DNA of 64,000 bases from NCBI GenBank assembly GCA_022495005.1, contig JAGYXB010001997.1:1116001-1180000 (forward strand), written 5' to 3'. A model generated the notes under the pieces. That model was not told the origin of the DNA. It made no database searches and saw only the letters and a program-made list of their open reading frames with translations. Positions within the stretch are counted from its first letter, which is position 1; every line of letters begins with the position of its first letter. Source of the DNA: Rhyacophila brunnea. Its lineage: Eukaryota; Arthropoda; Insecta; Trichoptera; Rhyacophilidae. Shown here piece by piece: positions 1 to 11,028 of the stretch. Both the position numbers and the translations under genes were made by a program.

Positions 1-1887
1 AAGGCCATCGAGGGTAGTTTATCATATTTATGTATTGAAGTATTATAATTTTTACAATAAGTTAACCGTCTAAACTGTCCAACTATTAGGGTTTCCATGG
101 AAATAAGCCGAACCGAATGGTTTATGACGGTCTCACCTTACGCCGAAACCGTTTATTGCCGTAATAAAACTTGTCGAGTGTTCACCCACTTAGCTTCGGA
201 TTTGTATATACGGGCGCCGCCGTGTTCCATTATGCTCTATTCAAATAACGGTGTTTGTACATGCGCGCCTATTTGAAACAAGTATTCCTTATATTAAAAC
301 AGAAAAATATTTTTTCTCTATGGTCAGTTTTTGATGTCTATGGGCACTTAACTGTCAAATAAATGACAATTTCTCACATTTTGCCGCTAGATATCCCTAG
401 TGGTCCATATATTTTGAACTCGCTATTACATTTACTTTCATATTATTTCTTTTATTTTTCGATTAATACTACATTATGGCCGGATAATCCGAATGCCGAA
501 TAAACGTTATTGAATAAATAATCATTACAATATAAACAAATGAAAGTAAATGGTTATCGTGATAGTATACCTACCTACCATATAATTATTATGCATAAAT
601 CGATTCCAGCATAATCATGTGAATTGAGTTCAAAATATTATATTACTTGTATTTATTTGATTTCATGAATCTGCGTCTGATGTGTATTTACTAACGAGAC
701 TCTTAAATTTGAAAGCGTCGCCTCTTTTACGAAATTTGCGGCATTGTAGATTAGCTTTATCTACGAAAGCAAAGTTTACTACCTATAAATAAAGCATTCA
801 TGATTGAATAAAATGAAGCACCAATTATAGAATCAATTGTAAAATAGATAGTACCATTAGACAATAATCAAAATAATACACTGAATCATAATGAAATACG
901 GAAGAAAACAAGTACCTATGACAATTATCAACAAACGCGGGCTGTCAGTTGCGATCTGTCAAAAATGGACTCTGCCGAATTTAGCAATCGGTTCGCTTAA
1001 CTTATGGTAGAGGGGCATTAGGTGTTCGGGTTCGGCGAGATGCTTATGTACTAAATTTGGATGAACGCAATTATACGGGCGTATTATATATCTGGCGTAA
1101 AATCGCATTCGAAAATTTTGGATGAACACCCTATATGTTTTAACAACACCTCTCTTGGCTGTGTTAACTTTTGGAACAAGATAGACAGTTTCGACAGGTT
1201 GGATTAGACGGCTTACTTATTGTAACAATTATAATATCTCAATATATAAATATGATGAACCACCTACAATAGCCGCCGATAGCAGCCGTGTGCATGAAAT
1301 AGATGCGCAGAACCGCTCTCGCTAAAAATTGTAATTCAACGTCCATAAACTCTTTTTAAATTGTATTGGTATTTTTTAGATTAATTAATATAAAATGTGC
1401 TCCTAATATATTTTATTTCTTGGGACGCTACTGGTGTTCAGGTATTCTGCAGCACGCGATAAGAACACACTACCAATTAAAGGAGCTTGATAAATCTCGA
1501 CTCATGACGCATGCTCAGTTGCTACCACAGTATCGTCATAATAATAATTATTAATAATAACGATATCGTAATCGATAGTATCATATCAGCGGAAGGTGTA
1601 ACTTTGTCGGTCTATAATGGAAGGGAAAATTAGAAAAAAGTGTTAATTATAATATGATACGACCTCTGCGCGCGACAACCTGTTGATGAAAAATATTTTT
1701 CATATTATACTCAATGTAATACATCTAATATCATATTTAGCTATAAATGTAAATGATTATTATATTTTTTGAATTTTTGGAACCTCACAAACGTGTACCT
1801 ACTTATTTATATATAAAAAAAAAAACTACTAGAAAATACAATGGACCATGTGAAATTTAACCATATACCATTCAATCTTCTTATGTT
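1..1887. other. AT-rich stretch, no gene recognised
   Basis: No coding region or complete repeat can be supported. A TTG-started frame at 1366-1554 (62 codons) has no recognisable motif. GC-richer blocks near 90-270 and 940-1135 carry related words (GTGTTCA, ACGGGCG) and may be the ends of an old DNA transposon, but I could not find matching target-site duplications. Confidence 0.5.
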
Positions 1888-1896
1888 AAACTGATC

Positions 1897-2296
1897 CGTA
1901 TCCGGAAATTTGTACGTGAAGAGTTCACCGCAGGACACTTACTCGTGCGCCGCAGTACGTGAAACATGAGTTCGTGTAACATTTGATCAAATGGCGAGTT
2001 CTTCGTTGAACATTTCACCGTGGAGTATATTTGTACGTATGTTACAACATGTGGAGATTTACTAGGTTAGGTTAGGTTAGATTGGTTTAGGTTAGGGTTA
2101 ATCTAATTGGAACAGTACTATTTGCAAACTATCGCCACATTTTGTAAGATACGTACAAATGTACTCCACGGTGAAATGTTCAATGAAGAACTCGTCATTT
2201 GATAAAATGTTACTTATACGAATTCATGTTTCACGTACTGCGGTGCACGAATAAGTGTCTCACGATGAACTGCATACGTACAACTTACATGTAACC
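1897..2296. mobile_element. Mutator-type foldback MITE, copy 1
   Basis: A 400-bp non-autonomous element with two inverted arms of about 135 bp (1915-2045 against 2140-2287) that match along almost their whole length, including GTGAAATGTTCA-type and CAGTACGTGAAACATGA words. It is flanked by an exact 9-bp target duplication, AAACTGATC, at 1888-1896 and 2297-2305. Nine-base duplications with long terminal inverted repeats are the hallmark of Mutator-like elements (Rehavkus is an alternative). One end reads TCCGGAAATTTGTACGT and the other GGTTACATGTAA; both recur in the other copies. The spacer at 2062-2102 holds a TTAGG-like tract. No transposase is present. Confidence 0.85.
2062..2102 (+). repeat. 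TTAGG-like tract inside foldback element
   Basis: CTAGGTTAGGTTAGGTTAG followed by degenerate units, resembling the insect telomere repeat TTAGG. It lies in the loop of the Mutator-type element, and similar short tracts sit at the same place in other copies, so it is an internal part of the element and not a telomere remnant. Confidence 0.75.
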
Positions 2297-2305
2297 AAAC
2301 TGATC

Positions 2306-2754
2306 TGTCCGTTTTGTGAATAATTATTTATAACTACACTATCAGTGTTTCATATTACATTAATCGCATTTCACTTCGTCAATTTTATTTGCTATGAATT
2401 TTATAATATGTATGTTTTTGACAAATTTTATAAAAAGAAAATTTAAACTTTACGTACTTACATTTATGGGTTATATTTTATAGCACATAATCCGCGTCTC
2501 TCATCTTGTCTACAAAATATGTATATACATACTTTGTATTTCTGAAACTTTAACAGTAGAGGCAGAGACTGGACGGTTTTTAAATTTAATTCTGAAGGCT
2601 GATACTGGCATTCGTATGGATGGCCAAATGTAGCAACGAACTCCAGATTCAAGACAGACATTTCTATGTCTGCCTTGGACGAACTTTTTATCTTTTTGAT
2701 AATATGGCCCGTTGAGAAATATGACTACCTAGAAAACTCATAATGTTGTTTCGT
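2306..2754. other. no recognisable feature
   Basis: AT-rich DNA. The 65-codon minus frame at 2464-2661 shows no domain or motif. Nothing further is seen. Confidence 0.5.
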
Positions 2755-2922
2755 ATCAAAGGTAGGATGGGGAGAAGAACTCTCTCCAGGTGGATAGACG
2801 TAATCAAAAGTCTCATTATATGGTGGCTTTACTTTGACATAGGCCCCACGTGCCACTGAATTTTAAAAGTGGTGGAGAAAAGATGTGAAGAAAGCTGTCA
2901 TGAGATCCCGATGAAGAATAAT
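2755..2922 (+). pseudogene. non-LTR retrotransposon 3' coding relic
   Basis: Conceptual translation gives the kind of tail that ends many arthropod non-LTR polyproteins: a basic GRMGRRTLSRWID stretch (usual form GRPRxRWxD) and, after a frame change, WWRKDVKKAVMRSR followed by a TGA stop. Only the last 50 or so codons survive, with at least one frameshift, so this is a dead 5'-truncated copy. The family cannot be named from so little sequence. Confidence 0.45.
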
Positions 2923-4546
2923 CCACATAATAATTATTTCACAATCTGGAGTAATATATAACATCTTAATACGATACTAAACCACAAAATATTAATTAAA
3001 TGATCTAAATTTCAGATGATTTGGTCAGATAATAATATATCTACTCACATACTTCATATAGGTACGCAATAAAGACAAGTACACTGCCCACCTACTAGTT
3101 AACTATAAGTAAGTCGACGTAATAAAATAACAATCAATAATCAAACATTTTTCTCCGTTAGCACGGATATTACCAACTGAATTCGGCTCTGATAAATTTA
3201 ATATTATAAGAAAAATTAACCCAATTAATTTATTGAACTACTTAGAGTTGGAAAAGATAAAGTAAATATCACTTTGATGATATCCTACCTACAATAATAG
3301 TTCACACAAGAAGTGTAGTAAATTATCCACTACATTAAAGTTTAAGTGTTTTATTTCTGGGATGAACCGTTGAACATGACTCGGCCACGTGCTGCGGCTG
3401 CTTTAAGAAAAATTCAACATGATTTTGTCTGTTCTTCAAGCCAACTAGATTGAAGTCTCTTGGAAGGCCGCTAAATATCATACATAGAGTCTATATGCCA
3501 TACGGGATGTTGGCATTACCTGTGAAGATGCAAGTGACTGGTGAGCGACAGGGATTCTTGGAGGCGTCGTATGGTATCAATATGCAACAATTGTTGAAGA
3601 ATGGATATGGTCGAAAAATAAGAAGATTGGTGGAAGAAGAATTTGGTTGAACTATAACTATAAAAGGCTTTGACAGTTTTTTGTTTGTAAAACAGTGAAA
3701 CATAAACAAAATCTCGATAATAATTAAATCAAGACATTCGAGATATGGTGATAGTGGAATGGTCCCCATTCCATTGAAAAAGCGTGAAATCAAGGAACTT
3801 TTTTTTATACCTGCATAAGATGCGCTCTTCAATCCTTGGATCACTTTGTTAGAATAAATCAGATCAATTTAAAAAGGAAGCAAATCACTAAAAAGGGAAC
3901 TCCGCTTTCCAGGTGGTCTGACATTATTATTAAAATTATTAGACTATTAATGATGAAAAATCAGATAAGCGCAGGATTAATCAAGTTGGAAGGATAATGT
4001 TAGGCAGGTTTTTATTCCCTCAGTAATCGGGAAAATGATAATAGAAGTTATGGACCAATGTTTTGAGCTATTGACCCATTGTTGGATGATTTATGCAACG
4101 AACGGTAGGACAAAGCAAATTCAAGAAGTTTTATAAAGCTTCGTCAAATATCACAGTGAATCAACGGTGTGTCGTAATTATTTATACCATGCAAATTTCG
4201 ACTAGCAGATAGGTGTGCCGAATTTGAAAGGATATCAACCTTTGTTAAAGTATTAAGAATTGCATTAAAATCGTTACACAATAGTGAAAATGGTAGAAGG
4301 CATTCAAACGCTAAATATGTATAATATCAATAATAATTTTAGATTTCACTTCAAGTAGGTTAGGTTAAGTAGATTAGGGTTTGCAACTCCGCTCGTTTTT
4401 TGATTCCGAAATTCCAGAATTGAAAATATTATATAAGTACATACATGTTTTTTTTAATACTATAACAGGCCATGAGACCTAGACACTAGTGTAGGTAGAA
4501 GTTAAATGCTCACAAACACACAGGCTGTGAGAAAATTTCATAAATC
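2923..4546. other. AT-rich stretch with one weak ORF
   Basis: The clearest frame is 3450-3650 (+), 66 codons ending GRKIRRLVEEEFG. Its composition looks slightly coding-like, but no family is recognised and there is no promoter or splice context. A degenerate TTAGG-like word occurs at 4357-4380. Nothing else can be supported. Confidence 0.4.
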
Positions 4547-4548
4547 TA

Positions 4549-4912
4549 TCGTCGTTGTTTTGTAAAAAGGACAAATCAACCATTTTGGCGAAATCGAGAT
4601 TTTAATTTAAAAAAAAAACGATATGTGTACCTCACTATCTTTGTTGTTTAAAACGGCGAATTTTTATCTTATCCACTTCTTAGTGTTACGAATAAAAAGT
4701 AATTGTGACATATTAGGCTTCTTAAAATATTATATTATAATGCATATTATAAAGACAGTATTATTTCAAAGCTTTATTATAAACTTGTTAGACATGTACA
4801 TATAATCATCCACAGGTAATTAATAAATAAATGTCAAAAGTTAAAAATCGTTCTCCCGTAAAATAGCATTTTGGTTACCTAATAATTCGCCCTTTTTACA
4901 AAACACTGACGA
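4549..4912. mobile_element. TA-flanked MITE (Tc1/mariner-type)
   Basis: A 364-bp element bounded by TA dinucleotides at 4547-4548 and 4913-4914. The left end TCGTCGTTGTTTTGTAAAAA and the reverse complement of the right end TCGTCAGTGTTTTGTAAAAA match at 18 of 20 bases. TA duplication with short inverted ends fits Tc1/mariner, though TA alone is weak evidence because of the AT-rich background. No transposase is seen. Confidence 0.65.
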
Positions 4913-4924
4913 TAATTATTATAG

Positions 4925-4999
4925 TGACCTCACCGGGAATTGAACCCGAAGCCGCATATAAAAGGCCAGTGCCTTACACACTGGATTACGAGGGCCTTG
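4925..4999 (-). repeat. tRNA-like SINE head
   Basis: On the minus strand the sequence reads like the 5' part of a tRNA gene: an A-box-like AATCCAGTGTGTAAGGC and a clean B box inside a T-arm, CGGGTTCAATTCCCGG, whose CGGG/CCCG stem pairs exactly. The acceptor stem pairs poorly, so this is a tRNA-derived SINE head or pseudo-tRNA and not a working tRNA. It starts 12 bp from the preceding MITE. Confidence 0.6.
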
Positions 5000-5351
5000 G
5001 TAGGTAACTCAGGATTTGGGATTTATATATTTCTTCTTTTTGACAAAAAATAAAATAAAAATAATTTTGACGAAACGGCGAGTTTATACTCTATAGTATA
5101 TAACTCTACTATAGAAAGAAGTCACGGAAAAATACCTGTGATAGCAATATAAAATAAATATATAACAGGTATAATATTCCGCATAAATAGATTACCTACG
5201 AGTATCTATCAAGAACTACAGTCACTAAAATATATTTGGGAAAATGTCTCACATGTTTGTCACACGTATCAATTTTAACCGAGATTACAATAATAGTAGG
5301 TATTCTTAGTAAGTATAGAATATAGATAACGTTTTATTGTAATATTTCTCC

Positions 5352-5575
5352 CACTATGGCCGCGCGGCTTAAGCGTTGGCCTATAGTGTCATTGGTCCCA
5401 GGTTCGAATCCTGGGTCTGGCAAGTACACATATTGTTTTTCAATACAAGAGTGGCAAGTGGATGAAATCAATTTCTCGTAAAAACTAAATCTGTTAATAC
5501 AAACCTCCACTCTGTGGAGGCCCATATGATCATACATATTTGTATCGGATATGGTCGGAAACGAAATAATATGTT
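5352..5575 (+). repeat. tRNA-derived SINE, family S1, copy 1
   Basis: The head contains an A-box-like TGGCCGCGCGGCTTAAGCG and a B box in CAGGTTCGAATCCTG. The body reads on through GTCTGGCAAG, a shared TTGTTTTTCAA, AACCTCCACTCTGTGGAGG and GGAGGCCCATATGAT to a GATATGGTCGG end. The same order is found at 20.8 kb (+), 33.9 kb (-) and 49.4 kb (-), which defines a family of about 220 bp. Such SINEs are transcribed by Pol III and moved by a partner LINE; which LINE here is unknown. Confidence 0.8.
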
Positions 5576-6094
5576 TAGTCCTAGTTAGGTATGTGACAAT
5601 AATTGTATAATATAAAATTTTGTATTGCATAATATTCCTATTCAACCGCTGAACTAAGTAATCATAAAATTATGAAATGTATATAAATGATTTTCGGCCT
5701 GTTTTCTTTTGTTGTTGTCGGCTTGGATTTAAATCATTCAATGAACTTGCTTTTTCGTAACAGAACTTGATCCGCACAGTATGAAAATTATACCGGGCGT
5801 ATAAAAATAATACTTGATCTTCTTAGAGGACTAAAATTTTTAGATTTTATGTCATATTATATTTTTTACTTTATGTTTGTGTATATGAATGTACGACAGT
5901 TTTGATTGCATTTTTTTGTCAATTAAAATACATTTATCGTTCGAGTGATAACTTTACTGTTATTATTAACTATTCTAATTACTTTACTACGTTACCTACT
6001 TATAAACGATATAATAAAAACTTTATCATTTAGAATTACTATATTATTACTACATATCAACAAAATCAAAATAAAATACACGTCAGTTTTCCAT
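5576..6094. other. no recognisable feature
   Basis: AT-rich spacer between a SINE and the 3' end of a LINE fragment. No supported feature is seen. Confidence 0.5.
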
Positions 6095-7549
6095 AGTCCA
6101 TCATCATCAGGGGCGCGACAACCCGGTGTGGATCCTGGCCTCCTCCAACAGCTCCCTCTACCTGTTCCTATCCAGTGTGACCGCTTTCTAATTCGGTACC
6201 CCCAGAATTCGGCAGTCACTGGCAGCTCCATCCAACCAGCGAATCTTTGGCCTGCCTCTTCTTCTACGCCCTATTGGATTGCTGGACATCACTCTCTTTG
6301 CCGGTTCATTGTCATTCATACGGTGCACATGACCTAACCATCGCAGTCTTCCAATCTTAATTGATTGAACTGCGCTGCAATCTTCATACAGCCCGTAGAG
6401 CTCAGCATTATATCTTCTCCTCCAATTGATGCCGTCCCTGATCGGTCCATATATATGGCGGAGAATTTTTCTTTCAAAGATGAGTTAATGTCCAGGTTTC
6501 CGAGATGAGCACTGGCTTTACAAGTGTCTTGTAAAGAGTGCTTTTAGTTCGGCGAGATAGTATGCGGGACTTAAAATGTCTTAACAGGCCAAAGTAGCAT
6601 TTCTTCTGTAATATCATTATGTCGAGTTACAAGAGATCCAAGGTATATGAAACTGTCGACCGTATCAAACTTTTATGCACCCATATCAAACTTTGGTGCG
6701 CCTTCTCGTGGTGTGACATAGACAGGCATGTATTTAGTTGTTGCCTCGTTTATTTGTAAGCCCATTCTTTTGGCAGAGGCTTCTAGTGCTGAGAATGCCT
6801 TTTTCAGTGCCAATTCTGATATGGCAATGATGTCAATATCATCGGCATACGCTAGCAGCTATGTCTGCATCATGTCGCTGCCACGGGCATCAATATTTGC
6901 ATCCCGTATCGCCTTTTCTAATGCAATATTGAAAAGCAGGCATGCCAGAGCGTCACCTTGCCTGAGGCCATTCAGTGATATATATGGCTCGGATATTTCA
7001 GCTTGAAGCTTCACCCGGCATTGTACTGGTGTCATTGTCATCTCTACAAGTTTAATTATTTTCGTCGGAATTTCAAATTCTTGCATTGCTTCGTATAACC
7101 GGTTTCGATTAATGCTATCATAAGCTGCCTTAAAATCAATGAACAGGTGATACGTGTTAATATTGAATTCAGTGGTCTTTTCTAGAATCTGCCATAGAGT
7201 GAATATTTGAGTGACACATGATCTCCCTCGTCGTAAGCCTCCTTGGTAGTGCCCGAGTATTCCTTCTACAATGGGTTCCAGCCGCTGGAATATCAGAATC
7301 GACAACAGTTTATATGCAGAGTTAAGGAGTGTCACCCTTCTGTAGTTACTACATTCTAGTTGGTCTCCTTTCTTGTGCAGGGGACAAATCAACCTATCCT
7401 TCCACTCCTCTGGCATCTTTTCTGAAGTCCATACTTGGTGGATTAGGCTATGCAAATGTTTGAGCAGGCTTTCCCCCCCACATTTTATAAATTCACTCAA
7501 GTTTCCATAGTCCACATTAATGATAATAGTAGCATTATCATAGGCGGCG
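6095..7549 (-). pseudogene. non-LTR retrotransposon reverse-transcriptase fragment
   Basis: The longest coding relic in the window. The frame at 6859-7515, open upstream to about 7549, shows reverse-transcriptase blocks in the right order: PEEWKDRLICPLHKKGD (fingers), QGGLRRGRS, LFIDFKAAYDSINR (motif A with its catalytic Asp), and GLRQGDALACLLFNIALE. An in-frame TAG at 6859-6861 follows; the same frame then gives LLAYADDIDII, the YADD catalytic motif, up to a second stop at 6673-6675. Later parts are frameshifted but recognisable, including a YLGS motif and a basic C-terminal region ending near GCRAPDDDG. The 5' end is truncated inside the RT domain; endonuclease and ORF1 are missing. The 3' end carries a short ATG-rich repeat (6098-6112). 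The clade is not assigned. It cannot make a working enzyme. Confidence 0.9.
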
Positions 7550-7929
7550 ATTTTTTTTGAAATTGAGTCATTCGTTTATCTCGGATCACTTGTCTTAAAC
7601 GAAATGCATGTGATCACCGAATCAACCTCCCAACATGTGCCATTTTTGTGGTGATATTTATCAAGATTCTGAGCACAGCAATTAGAATGAAATTATTGTC
7701 CTATCATATCGACTGAAAGGGACTTACTGTTTGACTTCTTCACATCCAATTATTTTTGTATAATAACTTGACAACAGCGATTGACTTCGTTTCTCAGAAT
7801 GTAAATATTCTAAAATTCAAAAAAATTGCGTCCACTTTCGGTAACAAATTTTATATTCCATACCCTTTTGTTATTTATAATCCATAATGGTGCCAAACAC
7901 AGTTCAATTCGATAATACTGTAAAATTGA
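7550..7929. other. no recognisable feature
   Basis: AT-rich spacer between the truncated 5' side of the RT fragment and a small LINE tail. Nothing supported. Confidence 0.5.
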
Positions 7930-7996
7930 ATATCCAGAGAGGCCAGAGATTAACACTTTGGAGGAGGCCTTCACCCGAAGAGGGGCTCTTACAAAC
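7930..7996 (+). pseudogene. LINE 3' end, family T, copy 1
   Basis: A short open tail reading INTLEEAFTRRGALTNQN before a TGA stop. A second copy at 47.4 kb reads INTLEDAFTRRGVFTNQ in the same frame, which shows that this was once coding. The shape (…LEEAF… then stop and AT-rich DNA) fits the end of a non-LTR polyprotein, 5'-truncated to fewer than 70 bp. Confidence 0.5.
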
Positions 7997-8160
7997 CAAA
8001 ATTGAATATAATATCATAATGTAATACTATATTAATTGACTTCGTTATTGTAGTATATATTATCTTATTTTTTTACATATTATATTATTAATTATTATCA
8101 AGCGTTTATTTTTGTTTTTTTTTTTATACTTAATATAATTTATTCTTAAGAGAATCGTTC

Positions 8161-8278
8161 ATATAGGAAGACCTGGTAACTGGAGAAGTGTGGCGAGAGA
8201 CCGGAGTGAGTGGAAAGCGGTTGTGGAGGAAGCCAAATCCTACCCCGGGATGTAGCGCAGTGGAAGCAGAAGAAGAAA
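8161..8278 (+). mobile_element. severely 5'-truncated LINE, family B
   Basis: A 118-bp copy of the extreme 3' end of the LINE seen at 62.65-63.4 kb. It encodes GRPGNWRSVARDRSEWKAVV, then EEAKSYPGM and a TAG stop, followed by a GAA-rich tail. An exact 9-bp target duplication, AGAATCGTT, lies at 8152-8160 and 8279-8287. This is what an aborted target-primed reverse transcription leaves. It landed just beside the 3' end of a different LINE lying in the opposite direction. Confidence 0.85.
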
Positions 8279-8287
8279 AGAATCGTT

Positions 8288-8525
8288 GAATCTTCTTAAT
8301 GTGCCATTCCCTAACGGAGGTCAACCACCATCATTATGATATTTGTTTTATCATCTACTATCCGGAACAGTTCGGTGAAGTTAAACTCGTATCAATCACG
8401 GATTTTATTAAGCCGCGAAATGCGGCGTCGTCCTCTTGTTGATCATTCCTTGGATGACAAGTTGGGAAATGCGGTACTTTTTCCCTCTCAAAAGTCGAAA
8501 TGTAGCCAAGGTAATGTAGATTTTT
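8288..8525 (-). pseudogene. LINE 3' relic, family D, copy 1
   Basis: Minus-strand DNA matches the 3' coding end of the family D LINE seen at 36.5, 51.6 and 57.0 kb: a stretch equivalent to YLGHIMRGQKYSIPQL near 8450-8520, CAAGGAATGATCAACA corresponding to the IQGKING part, and a 3' end equal to GGTGGTTGACCTCCGTTAG. Several small deletions destroy the frame. Confidence 0.7.
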
Positions 8526-9343
8526 GTTCTTGATCATCAGCTATCGGGAAAATTCTCACTTTTGATAGAAATTTGATATTAAAAGTAAATAAATAATTAT
8601 TTATACGTGTGTAATAGTATTAAAAGTTTTCTGAGCATCCTGTAAAAGAAATAAACGGTACGAGGGCAATACAAAAGTCCTGGACAATGATAATATTCAT
8701 TCTCTGTCGTCCATCGGAGTAAATACTTACAGGTATGCATAAAAGTCACGTCATTGTACGCGGAGAGTCGAACCCAGCGTATGAAGTAGCACCAATTTGT
8801 TTATGTCACGCGATTACTATCTCTGCTGGGACCTGAACTGAGGCTAGTCGGTCGCCAAGTGAGAACACGTAGCAAATAATATAGCGAATGCATACAAAGC
8901 CTACTTCATTCAATATCTATTATATCATGCACAATTGCACAATCATTGTGTATTATAATATATAAATAATAAATTATATTGTAAAAAATATTAATAACTA
9001 AACATACAGTAGTGGTGGTATAATAACAGTGCCATAGCCTATGGGCATGGATTTGAGTCCCAATTTTTAAGGCACATAAATTTACCTAAATACACATAAG
9101 TATTCATTATTTAAATCAAAATAACTAAAATGTCAACTTTTGACACCAACCCCACAATACTTACTATGTCAAATAATCGAGCCTCACTCATGTAGTGTAT
9201 TTATTACAATGATGCAAGGCATAAAATTTTGTTATCTTTTCCATTTTCCCCGTTCGTTATCTGAGCTCCATCAAATCAATCAACCACCAGCACGTATAAT
9301 TTTTTTGTATAATGTATGTAATTTGTAAAGTATAGAGAGATCA
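8526..9343. other. spacer with two weak tRNA-like blocks
   Basis: Mostly featureless. On the minus strand, 8745-8875 contains two B-box-like words (GGTTCGACTCTCC and GTTCAGGTCCC). On the plus strand, 8995-9050 has GTAGTGGTGGTATAATAAC and GGATTTGAGTCCC at a tRNA-like distance. Both may be old SINE heads; neither is strong enough to call separately. Confidence 0.35.
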
Positions 9344-9351
9344 GCCACGAT

Positions 9352-9918
9352 TAGAGTTGGGTATTTCCCGAGAAACTCTCAATCTCGAGATTCGGGATTT
9401 TCCGAAATAATGAAATTTTGAATTATCGAGATTCGGGATTTCTATAAAAGAATTCTCGAGAATTCTCGAGATATCGGGAAATTTAAAAAAGCCTGTTATA
9501 ATCCTCTAATCAGTGTAAAAACAGACACATTCCAAAAAAATATGATTTTTTTTATTTATATAAGACAAAAGAAATAGAAGTAGGAAAACAAAAATAATTC
9601 AAAACATTACTTATTAAAATAGTATTTCAAAACTGTCAATCGCTGCGTCTGACAATCGCGGACGCTTTTGAGATACAAAATTCCCTGATATTGCAAAAAT
9701 TGCAGTCATTTTTAGTCGACGTTGGCTTAATTGTGTTAAATGCCGCGATCAGTCTCTGAACGTTTTGTGTTTTCTGTCCACTTTCAATCGTTTTTTTCTA
9801 TTAATATTTAACAATAAATAAATCCCGAATCCCGAGAAAAGATTCTCGAGATCCGGGATGGAATATCTCTAAAATTTCTCTAGAATTCCCGTCAGGAAAT
9901 TCCCGAAACCCAACTCTA
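9352..9918 (-). mobile_element. hAT deletion derivative with transposase tail
   Basis: A 567-bp element with terminal inverted repeats TAGAGTTGGGTATTTCCCG and, at the right, the complement TAGAGTTGGGTTTCGGGAA. The flanks GCCACGAT (9344-9351) and GCCACTTA (9919-9926) share only five bases, so the 8-bp target duplication is eroded. The arms are rich in CTCGAGATTCGGGATT words. The middle keeps the end of a hAT transposase gene (listed separately), so this derives from an autonomous hAT element by internal deletion. Confidence 0.8.
9614..9763 (-). pseudogene. hAT transposase C-terminal (hATC) remnant
   Basis: The minus strand reads ISGNFVSQKRPRLSDAAIDS followed by FEILF and a TAA at 9614-9616. 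This is the conserved C-terminal dimerisation region of hAT transposases (usual form FSxAGxxVSxKRxRLSxxxxDxLxFL). In another frame just upstream, FNTIKPTSTKND corresponds to the usual PTSTxxER that precedes it, so a single indel near 9703 separates the two halves. The catalytic RNase-H-like domain and the BED finger are gone. It cannot be active but identifies the element as hAT. Confidence 0.8.
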
Positions 9919-9926
9919 GCCACTTA

Positions 9927-10448
9927 CTTACTGGTACCACAGTAAGTGCAGACTATCACACGCTCGAGTGGCATACACAATTCATATAATATTATAATAT
10001 TATTATTATGTCCAACTTACGTGAAACGCTTTTTCATAATTACATTTGTCATTATATTATAACCCATGACCTTAGATTAAAAAAAAACACTGGATATAGT
10101 AATAAAAAGATGTAATAATAGTTTGTAAGAGAAATTAATTCAATTGTGAGAATCTACAATTTTAAGCACATGGTGCTACCTACTATTTAGTTGTTCATAA
10201 AGGACGAATAATTATCCTTCGACTGTGTCAGTATACGTATAAGTATACAAGTGGTAATTGTATACTTAAACTAACCGCGTTTTCAATAGATTTATATGGA
10301 TTTGGCACAAACATAAAAAAATGACGTTTTGGACGGTTTTCAAAGATCAAATACCGAAAACATAAATATTTTTCGATACATGGTCCTATTAGTATCAAGT
10401 AAACGCTAAGAAAACATCGACTGATCTTATTGTTGATGTTAAAAAGCG
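9927..10448. other. no recognisable feature
   Basis: AT-rich spacer between a hAT element and a PIF/Harbinger-type element. Nothing supported. Confidence 0.5.
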
Positions 10449-10451
10449 TAA

Positions 10452-11025
10452 GAGGGCTCGCACATCAGAACTCGCCGCATGCGTCTTACGACGAATTCGT
10501 CGATGTGACGTCATCGTAAACTAAGAAACAAACGTTATCAAATGGAGCTTCGCAGATTGGCCGATGCAATTGCGACGCTGCGACGCTCCTGCATGCAATG
10601 AATTGCGTTTGCTAGAGCCTGCATGTCGATATCGAAAAATGTCGACTCCGCGCATACGCACAGCTGCACAATCGGCCATTTCTGTCTCTGTCTACACTGT
10701 CATTGCTTGCTCATCGCTGGTCACCGCGTTTGACGTTTGTTCATACAATCAACACAATAAAAATGGCAGACGAGAGACTCTCCTTAAATGTCTCCGGTAC
10801 CAATACATAATCAATACTTAATCGCTGTTTCCGCGTCTGATGACATATTTGCGGAATGGCGTCGTCTAGCTAGAGTATATTTTGACGTTTCGGGAGAATC
10901 CGCGCGAATGTCGATGTCGCTAGGCAGATGTGCGAGGTTGTAACATGCAACATTCGCCAGCGGTCTCGGAAGTTTTGATTTATGGCCGTCAGGCACACAA
11001 GGCGAGTTATGATGTGCGAGCCGGC
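10452..11025. mobile_element. PIF/Harbinger-type MITE, family F, copy 1
   Basis: A 574-bp GC-richer element with inverted ends GAGGGCTCGCACATCAGAAC and, at the right, the complement GCCGGCTCGCACATCATAAC, flanked by TAA at 10449-10451 and 11026-11028. A 3-bp TWA target and GR-rich ends fit PIF/Harbinger. Two more family members are nested near 60 kb. The frames at 10564-10821 (+) and 10811-11080 (-) sit in or over it and show no transposase motif; they reflect its higher GC. Confidence 0.75.
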
Positions 11026-11028
11026 TAA

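Noticed and set aside
87..1133. Possible large hAT-like element (TAGGGTTTCC at the left, complement TAGGGTGTTC at the right)
   Set aside because: The 8-bp flanks do not match and the inverted match stops after a few bases.
2062..2102. TTAGG repeats read as a telomere or interstitial telomeric site
   Set aside because: The tract lies in the loop of a transposon with an exact 9-bp duplication and similar tracts occur in other copies, so it is part of the element.
4925..4999. Functional tRNA gene on the minus strand
   Set aside because: Good T-arm but poor acceptor pairing and no clear anticodon arm; a SINE or pseudo-tRNA is more likely.
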